The notes below the pieces were generated by a model, which saw only the letters and a program-made list of their open reading frames with translations, searched no databases and had not been told where the DNA came from. This document shows, in pieces, positions 54,826 to 64,000 of a DNA stretch of 64,000 nucleotides (position 1 is its first letter; the number at the start of each line of letters is the position of its first letter). The DNA lies in NCBI GenBank assembly GCA_963709185.1, contig CAVPVQ010000006.1, forward strand, positions 279,998-343,997, read 5' to 3'. The position numbers and the translations under genes were made by a program. This DNA is from Roseiarcus sp963709185. Lineage in GTDB: Bacteria; Pseudomonadota; Alphaproteobacteria; Rhizobiales; Beijerinckiaceae.

Positions 54826-55736
54826 GACAGCGCGCCTTTCACGCTCAGCATGTGAATGAACGCGTCTTCCAGCCGCGGCTCGACCTCCGTCCATTGGAGG
54901 CCGCCGCCGATAGCCTGGATGGCGCCGGTCAGCGCCGCGCGATCGGTTCCCGCGACGTGCAGCACGCGTCCGAACACCGCCGCCGCCTCGACGCCGGAGG
55001 TCTGGCGCAGCGTCCGCGCCGCGCCGTCAATTCCGGCGCCGGTGGCGTCGAACGTGATGAGCTTCGATTGGCGCGTGACCTCGTCGGCGCTGCCCTGCAC
55101 GACGATGTGTCCGTTGGCGAGATAGACAATGCGTTTGCAGCGTTCGGCTTCATCCATGTAGTGGGTCGACACCAGCACGGTCAGCCCTTCGCCCGCCATG
55201 TCGCTGATCAGGTCCCAGAACTGGCGGCGCGCGAGCGCGTCGACGCCGGAGGTCGGCTCGTCGAGCAGCAGCAATTCCGGGCGATGCATCACGCAGGCGG
55301 CGAGCGCCAGACGTTGCTTCCAGCCGCCCGACAGTTCCCCCGCCAATTGATCCCGCCGGTCGGCGAGGCCCATCCGGTCGATGATGTCGTTGATCGCCTG
55401 CGCGCGATCGCCCATTTGATAGACGCGGGCGACGAAATCGAGATTCTCGAAAACCGTGAGGTCCTCGTAGAGGCTGAATTTCTGCGTCATGTAGCCGACG
55501 TGCTGACGGATCAGCGGCGCCTGACGGATGATGTCGAGGCCGATGCACGCGCCGGCGCCGGCGTCGGCGACCAGCAGGCCGCACAGCATCCGGATGGTCG
55601 TGGTCTTGCCGCTGCCGTTGGCGCCGAGAAAGCCGCAAATCTCGCCCTTGGCGACTTGCAGCGTCAGGCCCTCGACCACCTTTCGCGCGCCGAAGCTCTT
55701 GCGCAGGTCGCGAACGTCGATGACATAGTCGGTCAT
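54822..55736 (-). CDS. ABC exporter ATP-binding protein
   Basis: This 304-residue ATPase with a single NBD has Walker A G-A-N-G-S-G-K-T-T, Q-loop region Y-M-T-Q-K-F-S-L-Y-E-D-L, signature L-S-G-G-W-K-Q-R and Walker B L-L-L-L-D-E-P-T-S-G-V-D. The last 70 residues form the extra domain common in drug/bacteriocin-type ABC-2 exporters. It corresponds to one half of YbhF. The start overlaps the HlyD gene stop by four bases. Confidence 0.93.
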   Translation of the reverse strand: MTDYVIDVRDLRKSFGARKVVEGLTLQVAKGEICGFLGANGSGKTTTIRMLCGLLVADAGAGACIGLDIIRQAPLIRQHVGYMTQKFSLYEDLTVFENLDFVARVYQMGDRAQAINDIIDRMGLADRRDQLAGELSGGWKQRLALAACVMHRPELLLLDEPTSGVDALARRQFWDLISDMAGEGLTVLVSTHYMDEAERCKRIVYLANGHIVVQGSADEVTRQSKLITFDATGAGIDGAARTLRQTSGVEAAAVFGRVLHVAGTDRAALTGAIQAIGGGLQWTEVEPRLEDAFIHMLSVKGALS

Positions 55737-56725
55737 CGCGGCGCATCCGAAGCGATGGGGCGCACCGACACCGGCTGTCCCGGGTTCAGCAGGGACGCCT
55801 GGTCCGGCTTCGGGCGCGCCTCGACGAGATACACCAATTTGCCGCGCGTCGACTCGCTGTAGATCACCGGCGGCGTGAACTCCGCCTGCGGCGCGATATA
55901 CGAGATGGTCGCCGTCCGGTCGGGCGGACAGCCGTCGCACAGCAGCGCGACTTGGTCGCCCTGATGAACGCCGGGCAGCGCCGGTTCCGGCACGAAGAAG
56001 CGTACGAAGATATTTTCCGGCGGCAGGATCGAGACCACCGGCGCGCCGGCCGCGAGCGTTTCGCCGGGCTGGGCCAGCACATCGGCGACCGTCCCGCCAA
56101 CCGGCGCGACGACATGGCGCTGGTCGAGCCGCCAGCGCGCCATGGCGAGCGCCGCCTGCGCGGCCTCGACCGCCGAGGCCTGCGCCTTCATCTCGCCCTC
56201 GCGGCCGAGCGGCGCGCGCATCTGCGCAAGCGCCGCCTGCGTCGCCAGCACCTTGGCGTTGGCCGAGCGCAGGTCGGCGGCCTCCTGCTCGACGATCTGC
56301 ACCGTCGCAGCTCCGGTCTTGAGCAGCGACTGGTTGCGCGTGAGGTCGCTTTGCGTCTTGTCGCGCGCCGCCTCGGCGTCGGCGAGGTTGGCCTGCGCCT
56401 GTTCGATCTCGGTCGGCTTGCCGCCGCTTTGGAGATTGGCGAGTTGGTCCTTGGCCTGCGCGAGCAGCCGGGCGGCCTGATCGGCCGCGGCGCGATCGTC
56501 GGCGTCGTCCTGATCGAACAGCGGCGCGCCTTTGACGATCCGGTCGCCCCGCGCGACGTGCAGCGCCGTCAGAAGCCCCTGCTGGGTCGGGCCGACTTTG
56601 ACAAAATCGGCGTCCGCGTAGCCTTGCCACTCGACGACGCCAGCGTCGTGCGGACGCAGCAGGAACCACCAGCCGGCGAAGGCGGCGGCGCAGACGACAA
56701 TGATGAGGGCGATGCGCCGATTCAC
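55733..56725 (-). CDS. HlyD/YbhG-type membrane fusion protein
   Basis: This 330-residue periplasmic adaptor has a signal anchor (about residues 4-22), a biotinyl-lipoyl-like half motif (Q-Q-G-L-L-T-A-L-H-V-A-R-G-D), a long alpha hairpin (about 75-190, Q/A/L-rich coiled coil) and the second half A-P-V-G-G-T-V-A-D-V. It is the first gene of the exporter operon and is divergent from the TetR gene. The arrangement matches the cecR-ybhGFSR system, with one permease fewer. Confidence 0.9.
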   Translation of the reverse strand: MNRRIALIIVVCAAAFAGWWFLLRPHDAGVVEWQGYADADFVKVGPTQQGLLTALHVARGDRIVKGAPLFDQDDADDRAAADQAARLLAQAKDQLANLQSGGKPTEIEQAQANLADAEAARDKTQSDLTRNQSLLKTGAATVQIVEQEAADLRSANAKVLATQAALAQMRAPLGREGEMKAQASAVEAAQAALAMARWRLDQRHVVAPVGGTVADVLAQPGETLAAGAPVVSILPPENIFVRFFVPEPALPGVHQGDQVALLCDGCPPDRTATISYIAPQAEFTPPVIYSESTRGKLVYLVEARPKPDQASLLNPGQPVSVRPIASDAPR

Positions 56726-56738
56726 CGGCTTGACCTAT

Positions 56739-56761
56739 TGCAACGAAACGATATAGTTACA
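56739..56761. promoter_or_regulatory. candidate TetR operator
   Basis: TGCAAC (56739-56744) and GTTACA (56756-56761) form an inverted repeat with an 11-base spacer (5 of 6 positions match) in the short AT-rich region between the divergent exporter operon and TetR gene. Confidence 0.45.
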
Positions 56762-56794
56762 TTAACACCGCACGCGGAGGCCGACAAGGCAGGA

Positions 56795-57544
56795 ATGGCA
56801 GAGAGCGACAATGTGCTCGAAAGCGGCGAGTTCCGGCGCGGGCCGGGCGGCCGTCCGACTCGCCAGGAAGCCGAGCGGCGCCATCGCGAGCTTCTCGAAA
56901 CGACCAAGCGGCTGCTGCTGGAGCGCGGCTGGGAGGCGACCTCGATCGACGAAATCTCGCGTCAGTCCGGGGTCGCCAAGCGTTTTCTCTATGCCCGCTA
57001 TCCCGACAAGGCGGCGCTGTTCTTCGCCGCGGTCGCGCAGTTCCGCGACGAACAGATCGGCGCGCTCGGCAGCGTCGGCGCGCCGCCGGATGACGTCGAG
57101 CGCGGCCTCCTCGCGCTCGCCAAGCAGATGTTCGAGCTCGCGATGCGCGACGAGACGCTCGCGATCATTCGCCTGTTCCTCGCCGAGGCGCCGCGCATGC
57201 GCGACTTCGCCAGGCTGTTCGCCGAGAGCTTTCCGCGTCGCGGACTGACCGGAATCGCCCGCGTGCTGTCGGTTTACGCCGAACGCGGCGCGCTGAGCTT
57301 CGAAGATCCGCAGTTCGCCGCCGAGCAATTCGCGATGCTGGTGATCGGCGTGCCGCAGCGCCTGGCGATGCTGGGCTATCGTGACCCGCCGGAACAGGAG
57401 GCGCGCCGGCGGCGCGCGGCGATCAAACTGTTTCTGGACGGTTGCCGGGCGGGGCGCGATCCCGGGCAGACCGCCTCGCCGGGCGAGCGTCAGCCGCGGG
57501 CGGGCCGTCGCCGGACGGCGACCGCCGATCGACGGCGCTCCTGA
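56795..57544 (+). CDS. TetR family transcriptional regulator
   Basis: This 249-residue TetR regulator has an N-terminal helix-turn-helix (L-E-R-G-W-E-A-T-S-I-D-E-I-S-R-Q-S-G-V, then A-K-R-F-L-Y-A-R-Y-P-D-K). A C-terminal ligand domain resembles the AefR-like type (L-F-A-E-S-F-P-R-R-G-L). It is divergent from the HlyD/ABC operon, which it probably represses. The last 30 residues (Gly/Arg-rich) are unusual for the family. Its stop lies three bases before the end of the convergent next gene. Confidence 0.9.
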   Translation: MAESDNVLESGEFRRGPGGRPTRQEAERRHRELLETTKRLLLERGWEATSIDEISRQSGVAKRFLYARYPDKAALFFAAVAQFRDEQIGALGSVGAPPDDVERGLLALAKQMFELAMRDETLAIIRLFLAEAPRMRDFARLFAESFPRRGLTGIARVLSVYAERGALSFEDPQFAAEQFAMLVIGVPQRLAMLGYRDPPEQEARRRRAAIKLFLDGCRAGRDPGQTASPGERQPRAGRRRTATADRRRS

Positions 57545-57547
57545 GCG

Positions 57548-60067
57548 TCATTTGAGGAACCGGAAATATTCGACGCCGAGCGCGGCGTCGGCCGACGCGA
57601 GCTGCGCCGCAACCTTCGGCAGAATTTCGGCGGACGGCCCCGAGCGGAATGCCGCAAGCGCATCCAGCGGCTTCGGCGAGGCGATCGCCACCAGGATTTG
57701 CAAGGCGCCGAGCGAGCCCGCGTCGGGCGTGATCGGCACGCTGAACGGCGCGCTTTGATCGCCGGCGAGCGCGCGGCTGACGATCTTGTAGGCGAGCCCA
57801 TCGTTGCTGATCATCAGCACGTCGAGACTCCGGCCCGCCAGGGCGCCGATCGAGCCGGCCAACGGCTTGCCGCGCGGCACATCATAGGCGGCGAGCTTGA
57901 TCGTCGGCGCCGCGCGGTCGCCATGCGCGGCGATCAGATTGATGGCCGGACATTGCGGCGGCGCGATCAGCCGCACGACGAACATCGGCTCGACGCCGAC
58001 GTCCCGGATGAACGATTCATAGAACCGCTCAAAGACTTGCTTCTGGCTGCCGACGCCCTCGATGGCGATCGCGCCGTGGGCGGCGGCGCCCCCGGCCGCG
58101 GTCGAATCGCCGGCAGCGGCGACGCGCGCGAGAAAACACGGGCCGCCATCGAAGCCGCTGAGGAAGCGCGCCGCCTTGTCGATCGGCTCCAGAGCAGCCA
58201 CTTGCGGGTTTGCGTCGCTCTTCAACAATTGCGGTTGCGGCTTCGGTTCCAAGGGCGCCGGCGCGACATTGATTTTCGTCGTCATGCGCGTGGCGCCGCC
58301 GCCGCTGTTGGTGGCGACGACATCGAAAACGTATCGCCCCGGTTTGGTCGGCTTGCCGGAGATCGCGCCAAAGCCGGAGCCGAGATCGGCGAACGACAGA
58401 CCCTCGGGCGGAGCCGGCTCGACATGCAGCGCGATGCCGCTCGCGCCGTTGGAGTCGCTGAACGGCGGCAGGTCGGCGGCGTAGTCTTTGCCGACTGTGG
58501 CATCATCGATGGCGAGCATCGCCTGCGGCGCGCGCGGCGGAATGATCGCCGCAAGCTGGCCCTCCCCGGCGCCGGCGCCCTTCGGCGTCGTCGGCTTCGC
58601 CGCTTTGGCGTCAGGCTGCGGCGCCGGCGCGGGCGCGCTCTTCACGATGATCTCGGTCTGCGAATTCGCCTGCGGCTCAACTGGCGCGGGCGCGGGAGCC
58701 GGGCTTTGCGCGACTTCGGCGGACGGCGCCGCTTCATTTTTCGCAAGACCTTCGGCGGCCGGCTTTGCCGCCGGCGAAGCGGCGGGCGAGCCTATCGGCG
58801 GCTTATCGGATGACGCCGGCGTGGCCTCCGCCGGGGCCGGCGGCGCCGCCGCCTGCAACGTGCTGTCAACCGCTGGCCTGGTCGGCGGTGAAGCAGATTG
58901 CGGCAAAGCCGGCGGCGGAGACTCCACGAGCGGCGCGGGCGACAGGGGGGCCGGCGGCAGCGTCTCGGCTGCGGACGTCTTCGTCTCGACCGGCGCGGGC
59001 GGCGTCGGGTCCTTCTTCGCCGCGCTCTCCGCGGCGGGACTCGCCGGCGGCGCCACGGTCTGCAGCGTGGCGGCCGGCGGGGCCTCAGCGATCGGACTGG
59101 ACAGCGAGCCGGCGGGCGGCGGCGCCATCGCCAATGCGGGCTTGGGTTCGGGCGGCGGCGTCTCGTCCCTGGCGGCGTCGGCCGCGGGCGCCGCCAGCGG
59201 CGTCGCGACGGGAGCCGCCGGAGGCTCGACGATCGGAGCGGCCGGAGGCGCAACCGGCGGCGGGGCGAGAACCGGCTTGGCCTCGACCAACGGCAAGGAC
59301 GCCGCCTCTTTCGCCGTACTTTCGGCGACCGGCGGCGACCTGGCCTCGACGGACGACGGCGGCGCGACTTTCGCCGTCTCCTCGGCTGGCGGCGTTGGAA
59401 GCGGCGGGCCCACGACGATCGCGCTTGGCGGCGAGGGCGCGGGGGCGGCGACCGGCGGCGGCTTTGCTTCCACGGACACCGGCGGCTCCGCCTTCGCCAG
59501 GGTTTGCGCAGGCGGCGTCGGCGGCGGCGAGGTCACGACGATTGCGCTTGGCGGCGAATTCGGGGGCGCGATCGCCGGCGGCTCCGAGGCCACGACAATC
59601 GGACTTGAGGGCGAACTGGCGGGCGGCGCTGCTGGCCGCGGCTTGGCCGCGACCGGAGCCGACGGCTTGGCTTTCGCCACGCTCTCGGCCGGCGGCGTCG
59701 GCGGCGCCGAGGTCACCACAATCGGACCCGGCGGCGAACTGACGGGAGGCGTCGCCTCCACCGCCTCGCCCTTCGCCGATTTGGCGGGGATTTCCGCTGG
59801 CGGCGGCTTGGCTTCGACCGGAGCCGGCGGCTTGACGTTCCCGCTGGCCGGCGGCGCGCCGTTTTCTTTGGTGGGCATTGCGGTGGCCACCGCCTCCGCT
59901 TTGACCGCCGGCAAGGCTGCCGGCGGGCTCTCGATCGTGATCCCGGATTCGGCGGTCGGCGCCAGCAAGCCGGGCCCGGACCACACATCGCGGTAGATGT
60001 AGACCGCGCCGCCCGCGCCGAGAACCAAGAGGCAAACAACGCCGACGATCGGCAGTCTGGAAGTCAT
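57548..60067 (-). CDS. membrane-anchored Pro/Ala-rich protein with Ig-like domain
   Basis: This 839-residue protein has one N-terminal membrane anchor (about residues 7-26). A roughly 450-residue Pro/Ala-rich region follows, with imperfect repeats of the type P-I-V-V-x-S-x-P-P-T-P-P-A-E and V-E-A-K-P-P-P. Next comes a putative Ig-like domain (G-L-S-F-A-D-L, then I-S-G-K-P-T-K-P-G-R-Y-V-F-D-V-V). The C-terminal 250-residue domain begins L-S-G-F-D-G-G-P-C-F and contains P-P-Q-C-P-A; this Cys-containing domain recurs in Hyphomicrobiales secreted proteins. The rod-like region probably spans the periplasm. Function unknown. Confidence 0.75.
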   Translation of the reverse strand: MTSRLPIVGVVCLLVLGAGGAVYIYRDVWSGPGLLAPTAESGITIESPPAALPAVKAEAVATAMPTKENGAPPASGNVKPPAPVEAKPPPAEIPAKSAKGEAVEATPPVSSPPGPIVVTSAPPTPPAESVAKAKPSAPVAAKPRPAAPPASSPSSPIVVASEPPAIAPPNSPPSAIVVTSPPPTPPAQTLAKAEPPVSVEAKPPPVAAPAPSPPSAIVVGPPLPTPPAEETAKVAPPSSVEARSPPVAESTAKEAASLPLVEAKPVLAPPPVAPPAAPIVEPPAAPVATPLAAPAADAARDETPPPEPKPALAMAPPPAGSLSSPIAEAPPAATLQTVAPPASPAAESAAKKDPTPPAPVETKTSAAETLPPAPLSPAPLVESPPPALPQSASPPTRPAVDSTLQAAAPPAPAEATPASSDKPPIGSPAASPAAKPAAEGLAKNEAAPSAEVAQSPAPAPAPVEPQANSQTEIIVKSAPAPAPQPDAKAAKPTTPKGAGAGEGQLAAIIPPRAPQAMLAIDDATVGKDYAADLPPFSDSNGASGIALHVEPAPPEGLSFADLGSGFGAISGKPTKPGRYVFDVVATNSGGGATRMTTKINVAPAPLEPKPQPQLLKSDANPQVAALEPIDKAARFLSGFDGGPCFLARVAAAGDSTAAGGAAAHGAIAIEGVGSQKQVFERFYESFIRDVGVEPMFVVRLIAPPQCPAINLIAAHGDRAAPTIKLAAYDVPRGKPLAGSIGALAGRSLDVLMISNDGLAYKIVSRALAGDQSAPFSVPITPDAGSLGALQILVAIASPKPLDALAAFRSGPSAEILPKVAAQLASADAALGVEYFRFLK

Positions 60068-60152
60068 TGTCGCACCGGTTCAATGAACGGATTTGCGAAG
60101 CGGTTCCCTCGCGGCGATTCGACAGCCGCGTCGTCGATCCGGTCGACGCCGG

Positions 60153-60491
60153 TCAATGATGAGCCGACCGTCGTTGCGGCGCGATCGCGTTCGGCGCGTC
60201 GCGTTCGCTGCGCCCGCGATTCTCGACGAACCCGCGCGCGACCAGAGCATTTTTGCGCGACCCCTCGGGCCCTGCCCGCGCCTTCAGCCTCAAACGCGCC
60301 TCGGCGAAGCTCTTTTCGATCTCGCGCGCCGCCAGCCGATACAAATGCAGATTCTTGCGCGCGCCCATGTTGGCGGCGACTTCCGCCAGATACAGCGCTT
60401 CGTCATGCGACCGTAAGCCAAACCTCAGGATCAGATCGCAGGCGACGGCCGCGATCTCATCCCGGGGCGGATCAAAGAACGGCCAACGCAT
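60153..60491 (-). CDS. small hypothetical protein
   Basis: The protein is 112 residues long. The first 75 or so are convincingly coding: D-E-I-A-A-V-A-C-D-L-I-L-R-F-G, E-A-L-Y-L-A-E-V-A-A-N-M-G and L-Y-R-L-A-A-R-E-I-E, predicted helical. The C-terminal third is Arg-rich and less coding-like. The start at 60491 (M-R-W-P-F-F-D) is the only reasonable one. The family is not known to me. Confidence 0.5.
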   Translation of the reverse strand: MRWPFFDPPRDEIAAVACDLILRFGLRSHDEALYLAEVAANMGARKNLHLYRLAAREIEKSFAEARLRLKARAGPEGSRKNALVARGFVENRGRSERDAPNAIAPQRRSAHH

Positions 60492-60872
60492 CGAACAAAC
60501 TCACGGCGCGCTGCGGTCGACGCAATTCATCGAAACTGCGTCGGTCCCGGATGGAAATACTTCCCACGGTCGAACACCGCGGGCTATTTCTTCCGCTTGT
60601 TGGCTCCTGCTTATTCAATGCGCTCTGGCGCCGAAGGTCAAGCCTCTTGCGGACCCGTCCCGACACGGTGATTTGTCGGAAACTCGCGCCCGACGGAACG
60701 GCCGACGACTTCGATTTGAGCAAACAAATCAGATCGACGCGCCGGCCCAAACACCACGGCGCCTGTCAATCCCGCGCCGAACGGTATAGGTGTTCGGCGT
60801 CGCGGCGCCGGCAAAGCGCGCCGGGGACGACCAAGCCATTCGGCGCGGATCGCCCGACCAGGGAGGTTTATT
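60492..60872. other. 381-base intergenic region before MetE-like gene
   Basis: No gene is supported. A hairpin with an 8-bp stem (CGCCGAAC 60775-60782, GTTCGGCG 60792-60799, 9-base loop) lies 74 bases before the MetE-like start. I see no match to SAM, SAH or cobalamin riboswitch consensus elements. Confidence 0.4.
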
Positions 60873-61907
60873 GTGCTGTTTCCAACCACGCTGGTGGGCA
60901 GCTATCCGCAGCCGGAATGGCTGATCGACCGCAAGAAGCTCGCCGGGCGATTTCCGCCACGGGTGCGGGCGCGCGAACTGTGGCGCGTTCCCGCCGACTT
61001 TCTGGCCGAAGCGCAGGACGATGCCACGATCATGGCGATCAAGGCCCAGGAAGACGCCGGGCTCGACATCGTGACCGATGGCGAAATCCGGCGCGAGAGC
61101 TATTCCAACCGGTTCGCCACCGCGCTGGAGGGCGTCGACATCGAGAACCCGGGCTCGGCGCTCGACCGCTCCGGCCATCCGAACCCGGTGCCGCGCATCG
61201 TCGGCAAGATCCGCCGCAAGCATCCGGTCGAGGTCGAGGACCTGAAATTCCTCAAACGCCACACCGACCGCAAGGTGAAGATCACGGTGCCCGGCCCGTT
61301 CACGATGAGCCAGCAGGCGCAGAACGATTTCTACCCGACCGCCGAGGCCGCCGCGATGGACTATGCGATCGCGGTCAACGCCGAGATCAAGGACCTGTTC
61401 GCCGCCGGCGCCGACGTCGTGCAGATCGACGAGCCCTATATGCAGGCGCGGCCGGCCAAGGCCGAAGAATACGGGCTGAAGGCGCTCAACGCGGCGCTGG
61501 ACGGAGTCGCCGGCATGACGGCCGTCCATATCTGCTTCGGCTACGCCGCGATCATCCACGAACGGCCGAGCGGCTATTCGTTCCTGGGGCAGCTCAAGGG
61601 CTGCGCCTGCAAACAGGTCTCATTGGAGACCGCCCAGTCCCGCCTCGACTGCTCGGCGCTCGCCGATCTGAAAGGCAAGACGATCATGCTGGGCGTGATC
61701 GACCTCTCCGACATGAATGTCGAGACGCCGGAGACGATCGCCGCGCGTATCCGCAGAGCGCTGCCCTATGTCGCCGCCGAGGACATCATCGTGGCCCCGG
61801 ACTGCGGGATGAAATATCTGCCGCGCGACGTGGCGTTCGGCAAGATGAAGGCGATGGTCGCCGGCGCGGCGATCATGCGAAAAGAGCACGGTGATCGAGC
61901 GTTATAG
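60873..61907 (+). CDS. MetE-like cobalamin-independent methyltransferase, single-domain
   Basis: This 344-residue protein corresponds to the C-terminal catalytic barrel of MetE (cobalamin-independent methionine synthase). Its zinc ligands look complete: H-I-C-F-G, the glutamate in S-L-E-T-A, and C in P-D-C-G-M-K. Short MetE-like proteins without the N-terminal domain use other methyl donors than methyltetrahydrofolate triglutamate, or act in catabolism. The GTG start at 60873 has GGGAGG seven bases upstream. The donor and acceptor are unknown. Confidence 0.85.
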   Translation: MLFPTTLVGSYPQPEWLIDRKKLAGRFPPRVRARELWRVPADFLAEAQDDATIMAIKAQEDAGLDIVTDGEIRRESYSNRFATALEGVDIENPGSALDRSGHPNPVPRIVGKIRRKHPVEVEDLKFLKRHTDRKVKITVPGPFTMSQQAQNDFYPTAEAAAMDYAIAVNAEIKDLFAAGADVVQIDEPYMQARPAKAEEYGLKALNAALDGVAGMTAVHICFGYAAIIHERPSGYSFLGQLKGCACKQVSLETAQSRLDCSALADLKGKTIMLGVIDLSDMNVETPETIAARIRRALPYVAAEDIIVAPDCGMKYLPRDVAFGKMKAMVAGAAIMRKEHGDRAL

Positions 61908-61950
61908 GAATCGTCCGGAGGCGCACGGTCGCGCGAGCCTGTTTGGGCCG

Positions 61951-61977
61951 AAAAAAGGGCCGCGTCGCCGCGGCCCT
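61951..61977 (-). terminator. intrinsic terminator of groESL
   Basis: A 9-bp GC-rich stem with a 4-base loop (61956-61977) is followed on the minus strand by a run of six T (61956-61951). It lies 26 bases after the groEL stop. Confidence 0.9.
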
Positions 61978-62003
61978 GCATTCGTCTCACCGGAACGTTG
62001 CGG

Positions 62004-63644
<1,641 letters not shown>

Positions 63645-63682
63645 GGCTTGAAATCCAATCGTTGGAGAAGGGGGTTCGTGGT

Positions 63683-63997
63683 TCAGGCGGCTTTCTTGGC
63701 GGCGACCGCGCCCTCGATCACGCCCATGACGTCGGATTCTTTCATGATGAGGAGATCCTCGCCATCGATCTTGACCTCCGTGCCCGACCACTTGCCGAAC
63801 AGGACCCTGTCGCCCTTCTTGAGGTCCAGCGGCACGAGCTTGCCGCTTTCATCGCGGGCTCCCGGCCCGACGGCGATCACCTCGCCCTCCTGGGGCTTCT
63901 CCTTGACGGTGTCGGGAATGATGATCCCGCCCTTGGTCTTTTCCTCACCTTCAAGGCGGCGGATGACAACGCGATCGTGCAGTGGACGAAATTTCAT
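63683..63997 (-). CDS. groES: co-chaperonin GroES
   Basis: This 104-residue GroES caps the GroEL ring. It has the N-terminal R-P-L-H-D-R-V-V-I-R-R, the mobile loop E-E-K-T-K-G-G-I-I-I-P-D-T and G-D-R-V-L-F-G-K-W-S-G-T-E-V. The ATG at 63997 is three bases from the window edge, so the promoter and any CIRCE or sigma-32 site lie outside. Confidence 0.98.
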   Translation of the reverse strand: MKFRPLHDRVVIRRLEGEEKTKGGIIIPDTVKEKPQEGEVIAVGPGARDESGKLVPLDLKKGDRVLFGKWSGTEVKIDGEDLLIMKESDVMGVIEGAVAAKKAA

Positions 63998-64000
63998 GGG

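Noticed and set aside
58488..59996. Gly/Ala-rich plus-strand open frame opposite the Pro-rich protein
   Set aside because: It is the complement of Pro/Ala codons and lacks a ribosome-binding site; the minus-strand gene has an anchor and recognisable terminal domains.
57548..60067. Repeat region considered as a CRISPR or DNA satellite
   Set aside because: The repeats are imperfect at DNA level, in frame, and explained by a Pro-rich protein.
60492..60872. SAM, SAH or cobalamin riboswitch before the MetE-like gene
   Set aside because: No conserved core of these riboswitches was found by eye; only a simple hairpin is present.
60083..60872. Extended reading frame upstream of the MetE-like gene
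   Set aside because: The frame is Arg-rich and overlaps another small gene; the GTG at 60873 has a strong ribosome-binding site in a different frame.

Overview
This 64 kb window comes from a very GC-rich alphaproteobacterium, most likely in the Hyphomicrobiales (Rhizobiales). The evidence is a set of family markers common there: UPF0335/DUF2312, DUF1127, DUF2076, DUF1499, a septation protein A homologue, small-type PurL with a BolA-like neighbour, and MocE-type ferredoxin. I cannot fix the genus. No rRNA, tRNA, CRISPR array, insertion sequence or prophage is visible. The first gene is cut by the left edge. groES is complete but its promoter lies outside.

Layout. 0.0-10 kb: end of a RES-domain gene, pncB, the glycolate oxidase operon glcDEF, a DUF2461 gene, a LysR/DUF1127 divergent pair and malate synthase aceB. 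Together they give a glycolate to glyoxylate to malate route. 10-25 kb: mixed housekeeping and envelope genes: FkbM methyltransferase, DUF2076, two L,D-transpeptidases, a polysaccharide flippase, MoeB/ThiF, septation protein A, a 2OG-Fe(II) oxygenase, Ohr, a Tat-exported phosphoesterase, an amidase, an ArsR/SRPBCC cassette with a clear operator, a HAD phosphatase and acetyltransferase-like genes. 25-36 kb: a MarR/acyl-CoA synthetase pair, a tandem DUF4399 protein, a SUMF1-like protein, a secreted caspase-like protein with three Cys-pair repeats, DUF1499, BolA and purL.

35.8-45.5 kb holds a tightly coupled chemosensory operon read on the minus strand: CheW, CheR-TPR, CheW, CHASE3-like chemoreceptor, CheA-REC, CheB and a REC-REC-REC-histidine kinase. 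An Rcp1-type single-domain response regulator sits upstream. Its parts list matches the Wsp surface-sensing pathway, except that the diguanylate cyclase is replaced by the triple-receiver kinase.

45.7-53.7 kb looks like a rhizopine/inositol-type utilisation locus. A MocD-like di-iron oxygenase, a MocE-like Rieske ferredoxin and a MocF-like reductase are divergent from a LacI regulator, which is followed by a binding protein, a double ATPase and a permease. 53.7-57.5 kb is an HlyD/ATPase/ABC-2 exporter with a divergent TetR regulator. The right end has a long proline-rich anchored protein, a MetE-like methyltransferase and groESL.

Three genes (glcD, the DUF2461 gene and the flippase) are each split by what looks like one extra base. 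The phosphoesterase gene probably has a fourth. Two of the extra bases lie in short homopolymers, so sequencing or assembly error is the simplest explanation.
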